From positions 434,001-498,000 of the forward strand of contig CAVTRO010000007.1 in assembly GCA_963737145.1 (NCBI GenBank): a stretch of 64,000 nucleotides of DNA, in the 5' to 3' direction. This DNA comes from AP-15 sp963737145. Lineage in GTDB: Bacteria > Pseudomonadota > Alphaproteobacteria > ATCC43930 > CGMCC-115725. This document shows positions 27,270 through 35,284 of the stretch, one piece after another; within the stretch, counting starts at the first letter, position 1; every line of letters begins with the position of its first letter. The notes under the pieces are model-generated. The model did not search any database. It was given only the letters and a program-made list of their open reading frames with translations, and was not told the origin of the DNA. The position numbers and the translations under genes are program-made.

Positions 27270-27348
27270 TCGTTCGGGCGGTAGCGTGATGCTGCTGCGC
27301 CGCCCCGAGCCGGGCTCCTAATCTAGATCTAGAACGAGACTGAACTCT

Positions 27349-27434
27349 TCATTGCGAGGCGCCGAAGGCGGCGTGGCAATCTCGGCCGGGAGGACTCGGT
27401 CGCGACGAGATTGCTTCGCTGCGCTCGCAATGAC
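27349..27434. repeat. Dispersed palindromic repeat, copy B
   Basis: 86 bp from TCATTGCGAGGCG to CGCTCGCAATGAC, with inner GGCAATCTCG paired against CGAGATTGC. Same family as the copies at 13454 and 53410. It occupies the centre of the 343 bp gap between the HMA2-like gene and the DUF445 gene; I see no gene in the remainder of that gap. Confidence 0.85.
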
Positions 27435-27612
27435 AGCATTCGCACCCCTACTACGTCTTCAATCAGGGTCATTCATCCCTCCGATATAATAGGGTCTGCG
27501 ATATAACAGGGCGAGCGCAGTCCGTCAGATACCGTGACGCTCTCGCCTGATGAAGATGATACCGAGCACAGCCGATGTTCAAAGTCTCTTCCGTGCGCCG
27601 CATTCGATCGGC

Positions 27613-28857
27613 ATGTCGGTAAGCACGCAGGATTTGCAACGACGCGGCCTTCGTCAAAATCGCCTGATGGCGACACTGCTGCTCGCAGCGATGGCGGCGC
27701 TGTTCATCTCCACGGCTTTGGCAGCGCAGCCGGGGTTTTGGATCCTGCTCGTTCGGGCAACCGCCGAAGCGGCCCTCGTCGGCGGGCTCGCCGATTGGTT
27801 CGCGGTGACCGCGCTCTTCCGGCAGCCGCTCGGCCTGCCAATACCGCACACCGCGATCTTGCCCAGGAACAAAGATCGCATCGGGGAGGGGTTGGCGTTC
27901 TTCATCGAGCGTAATTTTCTGTCGCCGGAGATCCTGAGAGCAAAGCTTCGGTCGGTCGATCCCGCGCGCCTCGTCGCTGATTGGTCGTCGATGCCGGCAA
28001 ATGCGGATGCGGTTGCTCGCCGCCTCGGACGCATGCTGCCGCATGTGATCGACGCGATCGACGACCGCGATTTTCGCGTGTTTATCAGCGAGGCCCTGGG
28101 TCGGCACCTGGCGGAGGTTGAATTGGCCCCGCTGCTCGGCCGGGCTATAGCCGTGCTGACGTCAAACGGCTTTCACGAGATCGCGCTCGACCGGTTGCTG
28201 GATTTCTGCCGCGAATTTCTCGAAGAGCGCGAGGAGCAGCTCTATCTGGCGGCCGAGGCGCAACGCCGGCGATGGTGGATTCCAAAGGCCATCAACCGGC
28301 AAATCGCCAGGGCGATTATCGGCGGCGTGAAGGAGCTCCTCGCGAAGCTGCGGGAACGAGGCACCCCTGCGCGCCGGAACCTGCTGCGGGAAATCGAGCG
28401 GCTCGCCGAGCAACTGCGAATGTCCCCCGTCTATCGCGCGCGCGTCGAAGAAGCGAAATTGCGGCTGCTCGAAGACGTGGAAGTCAAAGCGTGGCTGGAC
28501 TCGGTTTGGGGTGACGTCAGGCGGGTGCTGCTGGCGGATCTCGCCTCTCCGCAATCGCGCTTCGATCAGGCGCTTGGCGCTGCGATCTGTTCGCTCGGCC
28601 ACCATCTGAGTGCCGATGCGGCAATGCGCAAGCGGGTCAATCGCACGATCGAAGCAATGGCACTGGAATTCGTGCCCTGGCGTGCCGGACTGGCACAATT
28701 TCTTATCGAGGTTGTGCGGCAGTGGGATGCCGCCGCCTTCGCCAATCGGGTCGAGCTCGTTGTCGGCAACGACCTGCAGTACATCCGCATAAACGGAACA
28801 TTGGTCGGCGGTCTGGTCGGCTGCCTGCTCTACCTGCTGTCAGCCGCTTTGGAGTGA
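27613..28857 (+). CDS. DUF445 domain-containing membrane protein
   Basis: 414 residues from the ATG that gives MSVSTQDLQRRGLRQNRLMA, matching homologues; an in-frame ATG at 27550 would add 21 residues, and neither has a clear Shine-Dalgarno. An N-terminal helix (LLLAAMAALFISTALAA) and a hydrophobic segment with the family hallmark AALVGGLADWFAVTALFRQPLGLPIPHTAILP are followed by a long helical soluble region. A C-terminal helix (TLVGGLVGCLLYLLSAAL) closes it. E. coli YjiN is the reference; function unknown. Confidence 0.9.
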   Translation: MSVSTQDLQRRGLRQNRLMATLLLAAMAALFISTALAAQPGFWILLVRATAEAALVGGLADWFAVTALFRQPLGLPIPHTAILPRNKDRIGEGLAFFIERNFLSPEILRAKLRSVDPARLVADWSSMPANADAVARRLGRMLPHVIDAIDDRDFRVFISEALGRHLAEVELAPLLGRAIAVLTSNGFHEIALDRLLDFCREFLEEREEQLYLAAEAQRRRWWIPKAINRQIARAIIGGVKELLAKLRERGTPARRNLLREIERLAEQLRMSPVYRARVEEAKLRLLEDVEVKAWLDSVWGDVRRVLLADLASPQSRFDQALGAAICSLGHHLSADAAMRKRVNRTIEAMALEFVPWRAGLAQFLIEVVRQWDAAAFANRVELVVGNDLQYIRINGTLVGGLVGCLLYLLSAALE

Positions 28858-28881
28858 CTGCCGAATTCCATCCCTGCAGGC

Positions 28882-28990
28882 AAAAGAAAATGGCCGGAAC
28901 CAAAGTTCCGGCCAAGTTTGAACAGGGAGGCTTCACGTCTGGGAGACGTAAGGGTCCGTAGACCCTCTTCCCGGGCACAAGTCCCGGAAA
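28882..28990 (-). ncRNA. AbcR-like (alpha-r15 type) trans-acting small RNA candidate
   Basis: Read on the minus strand, this 109 nt forms in order: a CCGGG/CCCGG hairpin; AGGGTC-TACG-GACCCT, whose loop is a UNCG-type tetraloop closed by C-G; ACGTC-TCCCA-GACGT with a C-rich anti-Shine-Dalgarno loop; a single-stranded GAAGCCTCCCTGTTC; and a strong terminator, GGCCGGAAC-TTTG-GTTCCGGCC, followed by ATTTTCTTTT. Two CUCCC-type anti-SD motifs plus a terminator is the layout of AbcR/alpha-r15 sRNAs, which silence ABC-transporter mRNAs with Hfq. In Rhizobiales abcR genes sit beside lsrB/vtlR, as here. Alternatively this is the lsrB 3' UTR. The 5' end is a guess. Confidence 0.6.
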
Positions 28991-29115
28991 CCTGCCACGA
29001 TCAATCGATCGCGTCACCTCAAAGATGGACTTTTGCGCGCAGCTCCACCAGCAGGAATTTCTTCTGGCTCGTCTGCAAAAACCGCAACTCTCTGAGAAAC
29101 TCTGCCGTGTCGCCT

Positions 29116-30009
29116 TCAGCTGAGCCGGGTTTCGGCGACTTTCCGCAACAGGAAATCACGGAACACACTGATGCGTTTGGAGGTCCGCAGTTCTTCGGGA
29201 TACACAAAATAAGCCTCTACCGGCGGGCCGACCAGCTCGGGGAGGATACGCACCAGTTCGGTATGCTCGTTCGATATGAAATCAGCCAGCGCCGCGATGC
29301 CGAGCCCGCTGAGCACGCCGCGCAGGATGGCGTAAAAATTGTTGACCGCGAGGATCGGCTTGCGCTCTTGCCCGGGCTTGGTGCCGATCTCGAGCAGCCA
29401 GTTGACATTCTGCACCGGCGGGCGCGCATCTTCCCCGAAAACGATGACCCGGTGTTTGTCGAGATCCTCGGGTTTCTGAGGCATGCCGTGCTTTTTAATG
29501 TACTCGGGCGCGGCATAAATATGGGTCGGGACGCTGACCAGGTGACGCTGGATCAGATCCGGCTGACGGGGCGGCGACATGCGAATCGCCACATCGGCCT
29601 CCCGCATTGACAAATCGAGCTCGGAATCGTCGACGACGAGAGTGACTTGGATTTCGGGGTAAAGATCGAGGAATTCCCGGATGCGCGGGGTCAGCCAAGT
29701 CGAACCGAACGCAACCGACGAGGTGATTTTGAGCGGCCCCTTCGGCCGATCCTTCAATTCGGAGATCATGCCTTCGGCCATCGACAGCTTCGCGAACACC
29801 TCGCGCGCGGTGCGGAAGAGGAGTTCGCCTTGCTCGGTCAGGATCAGCCCGCGGGCGTGACGGTGAAACAATGGGACGCTGAGGCTTTCTTCGAGCGCGC
29901 TGATCTGGCGGCTCACGGCGGATTGGCTGAGGTTCAGCGACTCCCCTGCATGAGTGAAGCTGCCTGCCTCGGCGACAGCGTGAAAGACCCGCAATTTGTC
30001 CCAATCCAT
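29116..30009 (-). CDS. lsrB: LsrB/VtlR-type LysR family regulator
   Basis: 297 residues. N-terminal DNA-binding helix set MDWDKLRVFHAVAEAGSFTH and ESLNLSQSAVSRQISALE, then FHRHARGLILTEQGELL, nearly diagnostic of the LsrB/VtlR branch known from Sinorhizobium, Agrobacterium and Brucella. There it governs redox balance, LPS and the abcR sRNAs. The trxB-lsrB order (36 bp apart) fits. It contains no cysteine at all, unlike the redox-sensing rhizobial LsrB, so it cannot use the same thiol switch. AGGGGAAACGGG precedes the ATG. Probably co-transcribed from the trxB promoter. Confidence 0.85.
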   Translation of the reverse strand: MDWDKLRVFHAVAEAGSFTHAGESLNLSQSAVSRQISALEESLSVPLFHRHARGLILTEQGELLFRTAREVFAKLSMAEGMISELKDRPKGPLKITSSVAFGSTWLTPRIREFLDLYPEIQVTLVVDDSELDLSMREADVAIRMSPPRQPDLIQRHLVSVPTHIYAAPEYIKKHGMPQKPEDLDKHRVIVFGEDARPPVQNVNWLLEIGTKPGQERKPILAVNNFYAILRGVLSGLGIAALADFISNEHTELVRILPELVGPPVEAYFVYPEELRTSKRISVFRDFLLRKVAETRLS

Positions 30010-30045
30010 CCCGTTTCCCCTGGCGGCTAGGCTCCGGCCCTCCTC

Positions 30046-31017
30046 CTAATCCGCCGCGCGCATGATCGCGGCTTCTTCCTGGGCCGCTAGGAACTTCTCC
30101 GCCTCGAGTGCCGCCATGCAGCCCAATCCGGCGGCGGTCACCGCCTGACGAAAGATCTTGTCCTTGACGTCGCCCGCGGCATAAATCCCGGGGATCGCCG
30201 TTTCGGTCGAATCGGGGCGCGTGATGGCGTAGCCCTCGGCGTCGAGCGGGAGTTGGCCCGCCACAAACCCGGTTACCGGTGTATGGCCGATCGCGACGAA
30301 GACCCCGTCGCAGGGCAGGTCGGACAAGCTTCCAGTCAGCGTGTTGCGCAGGCGCACCCCGGTTACCGTCGGCGGTTCCCGCACTCCCAGGATTTCCTCT
30401 GCCACGCTGTCCCAAACGATGCCGATCTTCGGATTGCGGAACAGCCTCTCCTGCAGGATCTTCTCTGCCCTGAGGGCATTCCTGCGATGGATCAGAGTGA
30501 CCTGCCGCGCGTGATTCGTCAGATAAATCGCCTCCTCGACCGCGGTATTGCCGCCGCCGACGACCACGACATCCTTGCCGCGGAAAAAAAACCCATCGCA
30601 GGTCGCGCAGGCCGAAACGCCGAAGCCGCGGAAGATCTCCTCGCTCGGGATACCGAGCCAGCGCGCCTGCGCGCCGGTAGCGATGATCACGGTATCGCCG
30701 ACATAGACAGCCCCCAAATCGCCGTTGGCGACGAATGGCCGGCGCGCGAGGTCGATCTCGGTGATCATGTCGAGAATGATTTTGGTGCCGACGTGCTCGG
30801 CTTGCCGCTGCATCTGCTCCATCAGCCACGGACCTTGGATCACCTCGGCGAAGCCGGGGTAATTCTCGACGTCGGTGGTGATCGTCAACTGGCCGCCGGG
30901 CTGAAGGCCGGTCACGAGGATCGGGTGCAGGTTGGCCCTCGCCGCGTAAATCGCCGCCGTGTAACCGGCCGGTCCCGCCCCGATGATTAGGACCTTACTG
31001 TGGTGACGCTCCGACAT
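30046..31017 (-). CDS. trxB: Thioredoxin-disulfide reductase
   Basis: 323 residues. FAD motif IIGAGPAGYTAAIYAARA at the N-terminus, redox-active CATC in VSACATCDGFFF at mid-protein, NADPH motif VVVGGGNTAVEEA and the C-terminal FAD segment GIYAAGDVKDK. Low-molecular-weight type; transfers electrons from NADPH to thioredoxin. AAGGA lies 9 nt before the ATG. First gene of a likely trxB-lsrB transcript. Confidence 0.97.
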   Translation of the reverse strand: MSERHHSKVLIIGAGPAGYTAAIYAARANLHPILVTGLQPGGQLTITTDVENYPGFAEVIQGPWLMEQMQRQAEHVGTKIILDMITEIDLARRPFVANGDLGAVYVGDTVIIATGAQARWLGIPSEEIFRGFGVSACATCDGFFFRGKDVVVVGGGNTAVEEAIYLTNHARQVTLIHRRNALRAEKILQERLFRNPKIGIVWDSVAEEILGVREPPTVTGVRLRNTLTGSLSDLPCDGVFVAIGHTPVTGFVAGQLPLDAEGYAITRPDSTETAIPGIYAAGDVKDKIFRQAVTAAGLGCMAALEAEKFLAAQEEAAIMRAAD

Positions 31018-31042
31018 GGCGGCATCCTTGGAATTTCACACC

Positions 31043-31048
31043 ATTATA
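31043..31048 (-). promoter_or_regulatory. -10 box of the trxB promoter
   Basis: A perfect TATAAT on the minus strand, 25 bp before the trxB ATG, in the 73 bp gap after the preceding gene. The local A/T-rich stretch is unusual for this GC-rich window. No good -35 is visible at 16-18 bp, so an activator may help. The transcript would have a leader of roughly 18-20 nt. Confidence 0.5.
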
Positions 31049-31090
31049 TAACCATTTTTTGGAATATCGGCGGGAGGAGATGCGCCCGCG

Positions 31091-33001
31091 CTAAAATCCG
31101 AACATGTGGTCGAGGCTGAACGCGCCATCGCCGCCCAGCAGCCCGTGATAGCCGAAAAGGCGGCAGGTCGTATCGCGCACGATGACGTAGGCTCCGATCC
31201 CGGCTCGGGCGCGGGCCGCTTCGTCAAACAAGCTTCGATAATACCAGAGCCGGGAGCCCGAGCAGGGAATGGCCAGGCGCGAACGCGCAACCTCGCAGCC
31301 CGCGGCATCGTAGAGGATGATTGCCGTGTCACTCGCCGGAAGCCACGGCCGAGATGCGGGGTAGATCAGATGACAGAGGGTATCGTAAGCCGGCTCGCCG
31401 AGCCTCAGGAACAATCGGGTCGATAATCCGGGCGGTCGCCCGGTGTAGGATTGCGGCTCGCCGCGATAGGTCAGAACCGTATTGAAGACGTGTGCTCCGA
31501 AACTGGTCTCGGCGGCATGGCCGCTGCGCCGATGGCGATAGCGAAACAGGGCGTGCAGCCAGCCATCCCCCTCGCCGCCCCCAGAGAAGTCATAGATCAG
31601 CTCGAGGTGACCATAGCCGGGGCCGCGCGCATCGAGCTCTCCGACCTCGTCCAGATCGAGGACTGTGGCATGGGCGCGCGCGAGCCGCCCAAAGGGGTGC
31701 CTCAGCACCTCCCGGCCCTCCGGGTCGTAAACCAGAACGGCTATCGGGAGATCGGTTTGGCAGACCGCCATCGGGGTCGGCAAGACCACGCTCTGCCAAG
31801 ACTCGCGCGGCATCACTGGTGCCGGCAGCAGATAGCCCTTGCCCAGCATGGCTCCGAGCTTAGGAAGCTCGAGGTCGGGCCGCAGATCGCCGCGTTCGAC
31901 ATTGACGTGTGCGATGCGGCGGCGGCCCCGCTCGAGAACTTCGTAGCGCGGGCGCACGACGTGCTTCCCGGCCCGCAGCTCGATCTGCCTCGGCCACGCG
32001 GTGTCGGGCAACAATTCCGAGACCGCGACGGCCCGCGTCGCAAAAGGCGCGATCGGGTCGCCTATCGTCACGACGCGCTCCTCACCCATCGGAGTGAGGC
32101 CGATGGCGCCCGGTGGGATCGTGACCGGGTGGCTGTTCTGGACCCACAGCAATATCTGCTCGCCGCGAGCAGGCGCGGGAAGGCCGGCATACCTGTCGGC
32201 AGGCCAAGCGTTGGCGTCGTGCGTGCAGGACAAGGTGCCGCCGCGCTCCTGTTTGTCGAAGACATCGAGGGCATATTTGACGACGTCGTGGCCGGCCGCG
32301 CCCGCAACTTGCAGAAATAGCTGACCACAAAACTCCGACAGTCGAAACCGCTCGCGGATTTCCCGACTGTCGAGAACGATGGTGCTCGCGGAAGGCGGAC
32401 AATCCTCACGCCATTCGGCCAAAATCGTGCCGTCCTCGGCGAACAGCGTCAGCCACCAGCTGATCTGGCCGGCTCCGTATCCCGACCAGTAATTCGCCGT
32501 GACCAGCCGAGTATGCAAGCCGCCGGCATCGCGGAAAAAGGCGAAGTTCGTGGCGAAATTCAGCGGATCGAGATAAGCGCAGCTATTGGTCAGGCGATCC
32601 GCCGGTATCCGCATTGCGTCCAGGGTGAATATCGCGGCGCCCTCGGGCAGGTAGGACCGCATCTGCGCAACCACGCGCTCGGCGTCAAATGCAGCGACAA
32701 AGACCGCACGCGCGCCGCAGCGGGGGAGTTCGGTAACGGGTTGCGCCGCGCGCCCGAGAACCGTGCTGCCAATCCGCGCGACCTCGTGGACATAAGCGCC
32801 GGCTATTTCGATCCGATCCAAATCGTAGATAGCATTGAAGGCTTCGACGGCGCCGCCGGCATCGTAAATGGCGACCGGGACATGATGTGCGAGGTTGTCC
32901 AGAAGAGCCCGCGCCGGTTGGGCGGCAGCCGGGTGGGTCAGCGCCTTGTAGAGCGCGTTTCCGCCACGGGTATTGTCGAAGGTTTCGATGCGCAGGGCCA
33001 T
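31091..33001 (-). CDS. Conserved-looking protein of unknown function, 636 residues
   Basis: I do not recognise the family. Codon use and lack of stops over 1.9 kb say it is real. Residues about 1-135 look Rossmann-like (HHVPVAIYDAGGAVEAFNAI, ARAVFVAAFDAERVVAQM), as in nucleotide-binding helper domains of sugar pathways. The middle and C-terminal thirds are strand-rich with many Trp/Tyr/His and no membrane helix or signal peptide. It ends GGDGAFSLDHMFGF. It lies between the ELM1-type gene (118 bp upstream) and trxB on the same strand. A role with ELM1 in envelope polysaccharide work is possible but unsupported by motifs. Start weakly supported by ribosome-site evidence. Confidence 0.7.
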   Translation of the reverse strand: MALRIETFDNTRGGNALYKALTHPAAAQPARALLDNLAHHVPVAIYDAGGAVEAFNAIYDLDRIEIAGAYVHEVARIGSTVLGRAAQPVTELPRCGARAVFVAAFDAERVVAQMRSYLPEGAAIFTLDAMRIPADRLTNSCAYLDPLNFATNFAFFRDAGGLHTRLVTANYWSGYGAGQISWWLTLFAEDGTILAEWREDCPPSASTIVLDSREIRERFRLSEFCGQLFLQVAGAAGHDVVKYALDVFDKQERGGTLSCTHDANAWPADRYAGLPAPARGEQILLWVQNSHPVTIPPGAIGLTPMGEERVVTIGDPIAPFATRAVAVSELLPDTAWPRQIELRAGKHVVRPRYEVLERGRRRIAHVNVERGDLRPDLELPKLGAMLGKGYLLPAPVMPRESWQSVVLPTPMAVCQTDLPIAVLVYDPEGREVLRHPFGRLARAHATVLDLDEVGELDARGPGYGHLELIYDFSGGGEGDGWLHALFRYRHRRSGHAAETSFGAHVFNTVLTYRGEPQSYTGRPPGLSTRLFLRLGEPAYDTLCHLIYPASRPWLPASDTAIILYDAAGCEVARSRLAIPCSGSRLWYYRSLFDEAARARAGIGAYVIVRDTTCRLFGYHGLLGGDGAFSLDHMFGF

Positions 33002-33119
33002 GATGGATCAGCCGTTTCCCGAATCGCAATTCGCCTTCGGCCCGATATTACATTTACGCCGGATGGCACAGCCAAAATGCCCCGGCTCCACGCCCCTGTC
33101 CAATCGGCGTGATCTATCC

Positions 33120-34109
33120 TCACCCAAATCGGGATAGCCTGCTAAAGACGAGTTCGCGCAATGCCGCGCCGGCGCGAGCCGTGTCGTCCGGGATCGGGTA
33201 GCGCCACGTTTCGATCCGGCCGGAGAACGGCCGGGTAATGCCGGCCGCCTGCATCGCGGCGTGGAACCGGGCGAATTTGGCATTGCCGCCGTCGAGATCG
33301 AGGATGTGCACCGGGTTTCCAGTCGCCGCCGCCTCACTTATCATCGACACGGAGTCGGCGGTTACCATGAAGGCGTCACCCATAGCGAGATACGCGAAAT
33401 AGGGGTTCTCCCCGCAGCCGTCCCAGATTGCCACGGGCAGGTTCTCGAGCCTGCGGCGCAACAGTTCGATCCCGGCTGCCCCGGTGCGGCGCGACGGCGT
33501 CACGAGCGCCGAGCCGCCCCGCATGCGCAGAATTTCGGCGACGGCATCGGCAATTTCGCCGACCCGTCGAAGCGTCAGACGATACGCCTTGTTCGCACCG
33601 CCGATCAGCACAGATAGGATCGGGCCCGGCAGCGCCGTCAAAGCCGGGAAACGCCCGCGTTCGGCCGCCAGTCGGGCCCTCGTTACCCGGTGGACGGCGC
33701 CACGCGTCACGATTACCCGCGGGCCGCGGAGCCGGTCGTGCTCGGGGACCACCAGGAGGTCGAACTCGCTGCGCCCGACCGCCGGGTCCTGGATCTGCGC
33801 CGCCAAGGTGCGCCCGCCGCCCGCCCGCCGGATCGCTAAGGCCGGCATCGCCGTGTTGCGGCCGCAACCGATGACGAGGTCCGGCCAGGGCGGGGAGAGC
33901 GCCGGTTCGGTCGCAGCTAACGGGAGAAACCACAGCCTGGGCGGCAGGAGTGTCCAAGGGAAACGAATATGGAGACGTTTTTCGATAAACGAAAAACCGG
34001 TGGCTTCGGCCAAGCCGAGCGCCTGACTGGCCATCCCGGCCTTGCCGTCATGCAAAACCCAGGTGACCGGCGACACTGCGTCAACCGCGTTAATGGACGG
34101 CAAGGCCAT
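33120..34109 (-). CDS. Mitochondrial fission ELM1 family protein (DUF1022)
   Basis: 329 residues. Family features: SPVTWVLHDGKAGMASQALG at the N-terminus, IGCGRNTAMPALAIRRA, LAAQIQDP, and the central GGANKAYRLT. A GT-B-like C-terminal lobe carries MVTADSVSMISEAAATGNPV, the loop that in GT-B enzymes holds nucleotide-sugar. Plant ELM1 recruits dynamin; bacterial members are uncharacterised, often near envelope polysaccharide genes, and look like glycosyltransferases. ATG at 34109 preferred; an in-frame GTG seven codons earlier is possible. Divergent from the Lrp gene. Confidence 0.85.
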   Translation of the reverse strand: MALPSINAVDAVSPVTWVLHDGKAGMASQALGLAEATGFSFIEKRLHIRFPWTLLPPRLWFLPLAATEPALSPPWPDLVIGCGRNTAMPALAIRRAGGGRTLAAQIQDPAVGRSEFDLLVVPEHDRLRGPRVIVTRGAVHRVTRARLAAERGRFPALTALPGPILSVLIGGANKAYRLTLRRVGEIADAVAEILRMRGGSALVTPSRRTGAAGIELLRRRLENLPVAIWDGCGENPYFAYLAMGDAFMVTADSVSMISEAAATGNPVHILDLDGGNAKFARFHAAMQAAGITRPFSGRIETWRYPIPDDTARAGAALRELVFSRLSRFG

Positions 34110-34157
34110 GGGCTCGTTTACGAAAACCACTCGGGAACAGCAAGCCGATCAGACCTC

Positions 34158-34198
34158 CGCGCAACAAAATTGCGCGCGCGTGGCCCGCTGCCTATGAT
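34158..34198 (+). promoter_or_regulatory. Promoter and palindromic operator of the Lrp-type gene
   Basis: -35 TTGCGC (34170-34175) and -10 TATGAT (34193-34198) are separated by exactly 17 bp and lie 26 bp before the lrp ATG. The -35 forms the right arm of a perfect palindrome CGCGCAA-CAAAA-TTGCGCG (34158-34176), with an A-rich centre like Lrp/AsnC operators. Binding there would block RNA polymerase, which suggests autorepression. Confidence 0.6.
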
Positions 34199-34224
34199 CC
34201 GGCGAGCCAGGAAAAGGGGACCGG

Positions 34225-34737
34225 ATGCGGCGAATCAGGCTCGACCGTATCGACCGCCGCATATTGCGGAATCTGCTGATCGATGGGCGGATGACCAATG
34301 TCGAGCTGGCGCGGCGGGTCGGCATCTCGGCGCCGCCTTGCTTGCGCCGGGTGCGCGCTCTCGAAGAGGCCGGGATGATCCGCGGCTATCATGCCGATCT
34401 CGCCCCCGAGCCCCTCGGCTACGCTGTGACGGTCTTTGCGCAGGTCGGACTTTCGAGCCAAGCCGAAGCCGACCTCAAAGCCTTCGAGCACCTGGTCGGC
34501 ACTTGGCCCGAAGTGCGCGAAGCATACATGCTGGCCGGAGAAACGGATTTCCTGTTGAAGATCGTTGCACCCGACTGGGACAGCTATCAGCGATTCCTCA
34601 GCACCAAGCTGACTTCGGCGCCGAATGTGAGCCACGTCAAATCGGCCTTGATGCTTCGCATGTCGAAGAATGAGCCGGGCGTCCCAATTTCCGAGCAGAC
34701 GAGCGCGCAGCAAGAAGATGAGACGGCGCTGGCTTGA
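34225..34737 (+). CDS. Lrp/AsnC family transcriptional regulator
   Basis: 170 residues. N-terminal helix-turn-helix (LDRIDRRILRNLLIDGRMTN, VELARRVGISAPPCLRRVRAL) with the PPCLRRV recognition helix typical of Lrp. The C-terminal RAM domain (YAVTVFAQVGLSSQAEADLK, EAYMLAGETDFLLKIVAPD) binds amino acids. AAAAGGGG lies 8 nt before the ATG. An Lrp gene close to trxB-lsrB is recurrent in Alphaproteobacteria. Ends 8 bp from the convergent greA. Confidence 0.93.
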   Translation: MRRIRLDRIDRRILRNLLIDGRMTNVELARRVGISAPPCLRRVRALEEAGMIRGYHADLAPEPLGYAVTVFAQVGLSSQAEADLKAFEHLVGTWPEVREAYMLAGETDFLLKIVAPDWDSYQRFLSTKLTSAPNVSHVKSALMLRMSKNEPGVPISEQTSAQQEDETALA

Positions 34738-34745
34738 ACTTCGAC

Positions 34746-35219
34746 TTAGCCGAACGCGACAGTGACGACCTCGTAGGATTTCGCGCCGCGCGGGGTTGCG
34801 ACTTCGACGCTGTCGCCCTTGCCCTTCCCGATCAGCGCACGCGCCAAGGGCGAGGTTACCGACAACCGGCCGGATTTGATGTCGGCTTCGTCCTCGCCGA
34901 CAATTTGGAAGGTCAGCTCCTCGTCGGTTTCCTCGTCCGCAAGCGTGACCGTCGCGCCAAATTTGATGCTCGAACCCGAGAGCTTGGAGACGTCGATCAC
35001 CTCTGCGCGCGCCACCTTGTCCTCGAGCTCGATGACCCTGCCTTCGATAAAGCTCTGCCGGTCGCGAGCCGCGTGGTACTCCGCGTTTTCGGCCAAGTCC
35101 CCGTGGTCGCGCGCCTCGGCGATGGCGCGGATGATGGCCGGCCGGTCAACAGTTTTCAGCCGCTTCAACTCCTCCCGGAGCCGATTGAAGCCCTCGGCCG
35201 TCATCGGGATCTTGTCCAT
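34746..35219 (-). CDS. greA: Transcription elongation factor GreA
   Basis: 157 residues. N-terminal coiled coil with the acidic tip AEARDHGDLAENAEYHAARD that enters the RNA polymerase secondary channel and stimulates transcript cleavage. The C-terminal FKBP-like domain contains SPLARALIGKGKGDSVEV. The start MDKIPMTAEG gives the usual length. An in-frame ATG at 35285 overlaps the carB stop (TGATG) and would add 22 residues (APRRAPAAAVDIGQQ...), so a coupled, longer form cannot be excluded. Last gene of carA-carB-greA. Confidence 0.95.
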   Translation of the reverse strand: MDKIPMTAEGFNRLREELKRLKTVDRPAIIRAIAEARDHGDLAENAEYHAARDRQSFIEGRVIELEDKVARAEVIDVSKLSGSSIKFGATVTLADEETDEELTFQIVGEDEADIKSGRLSVTSPLARALIGKGKGDSVEVATPRGAKSYEVVTVAFG

Positions 35220-35284
35220 CGCGAACGCGTTCGGATCCTGCTGCCCAATATCAACTGCCGCGGCAGGCGCCCGCCGCGGAGCCA

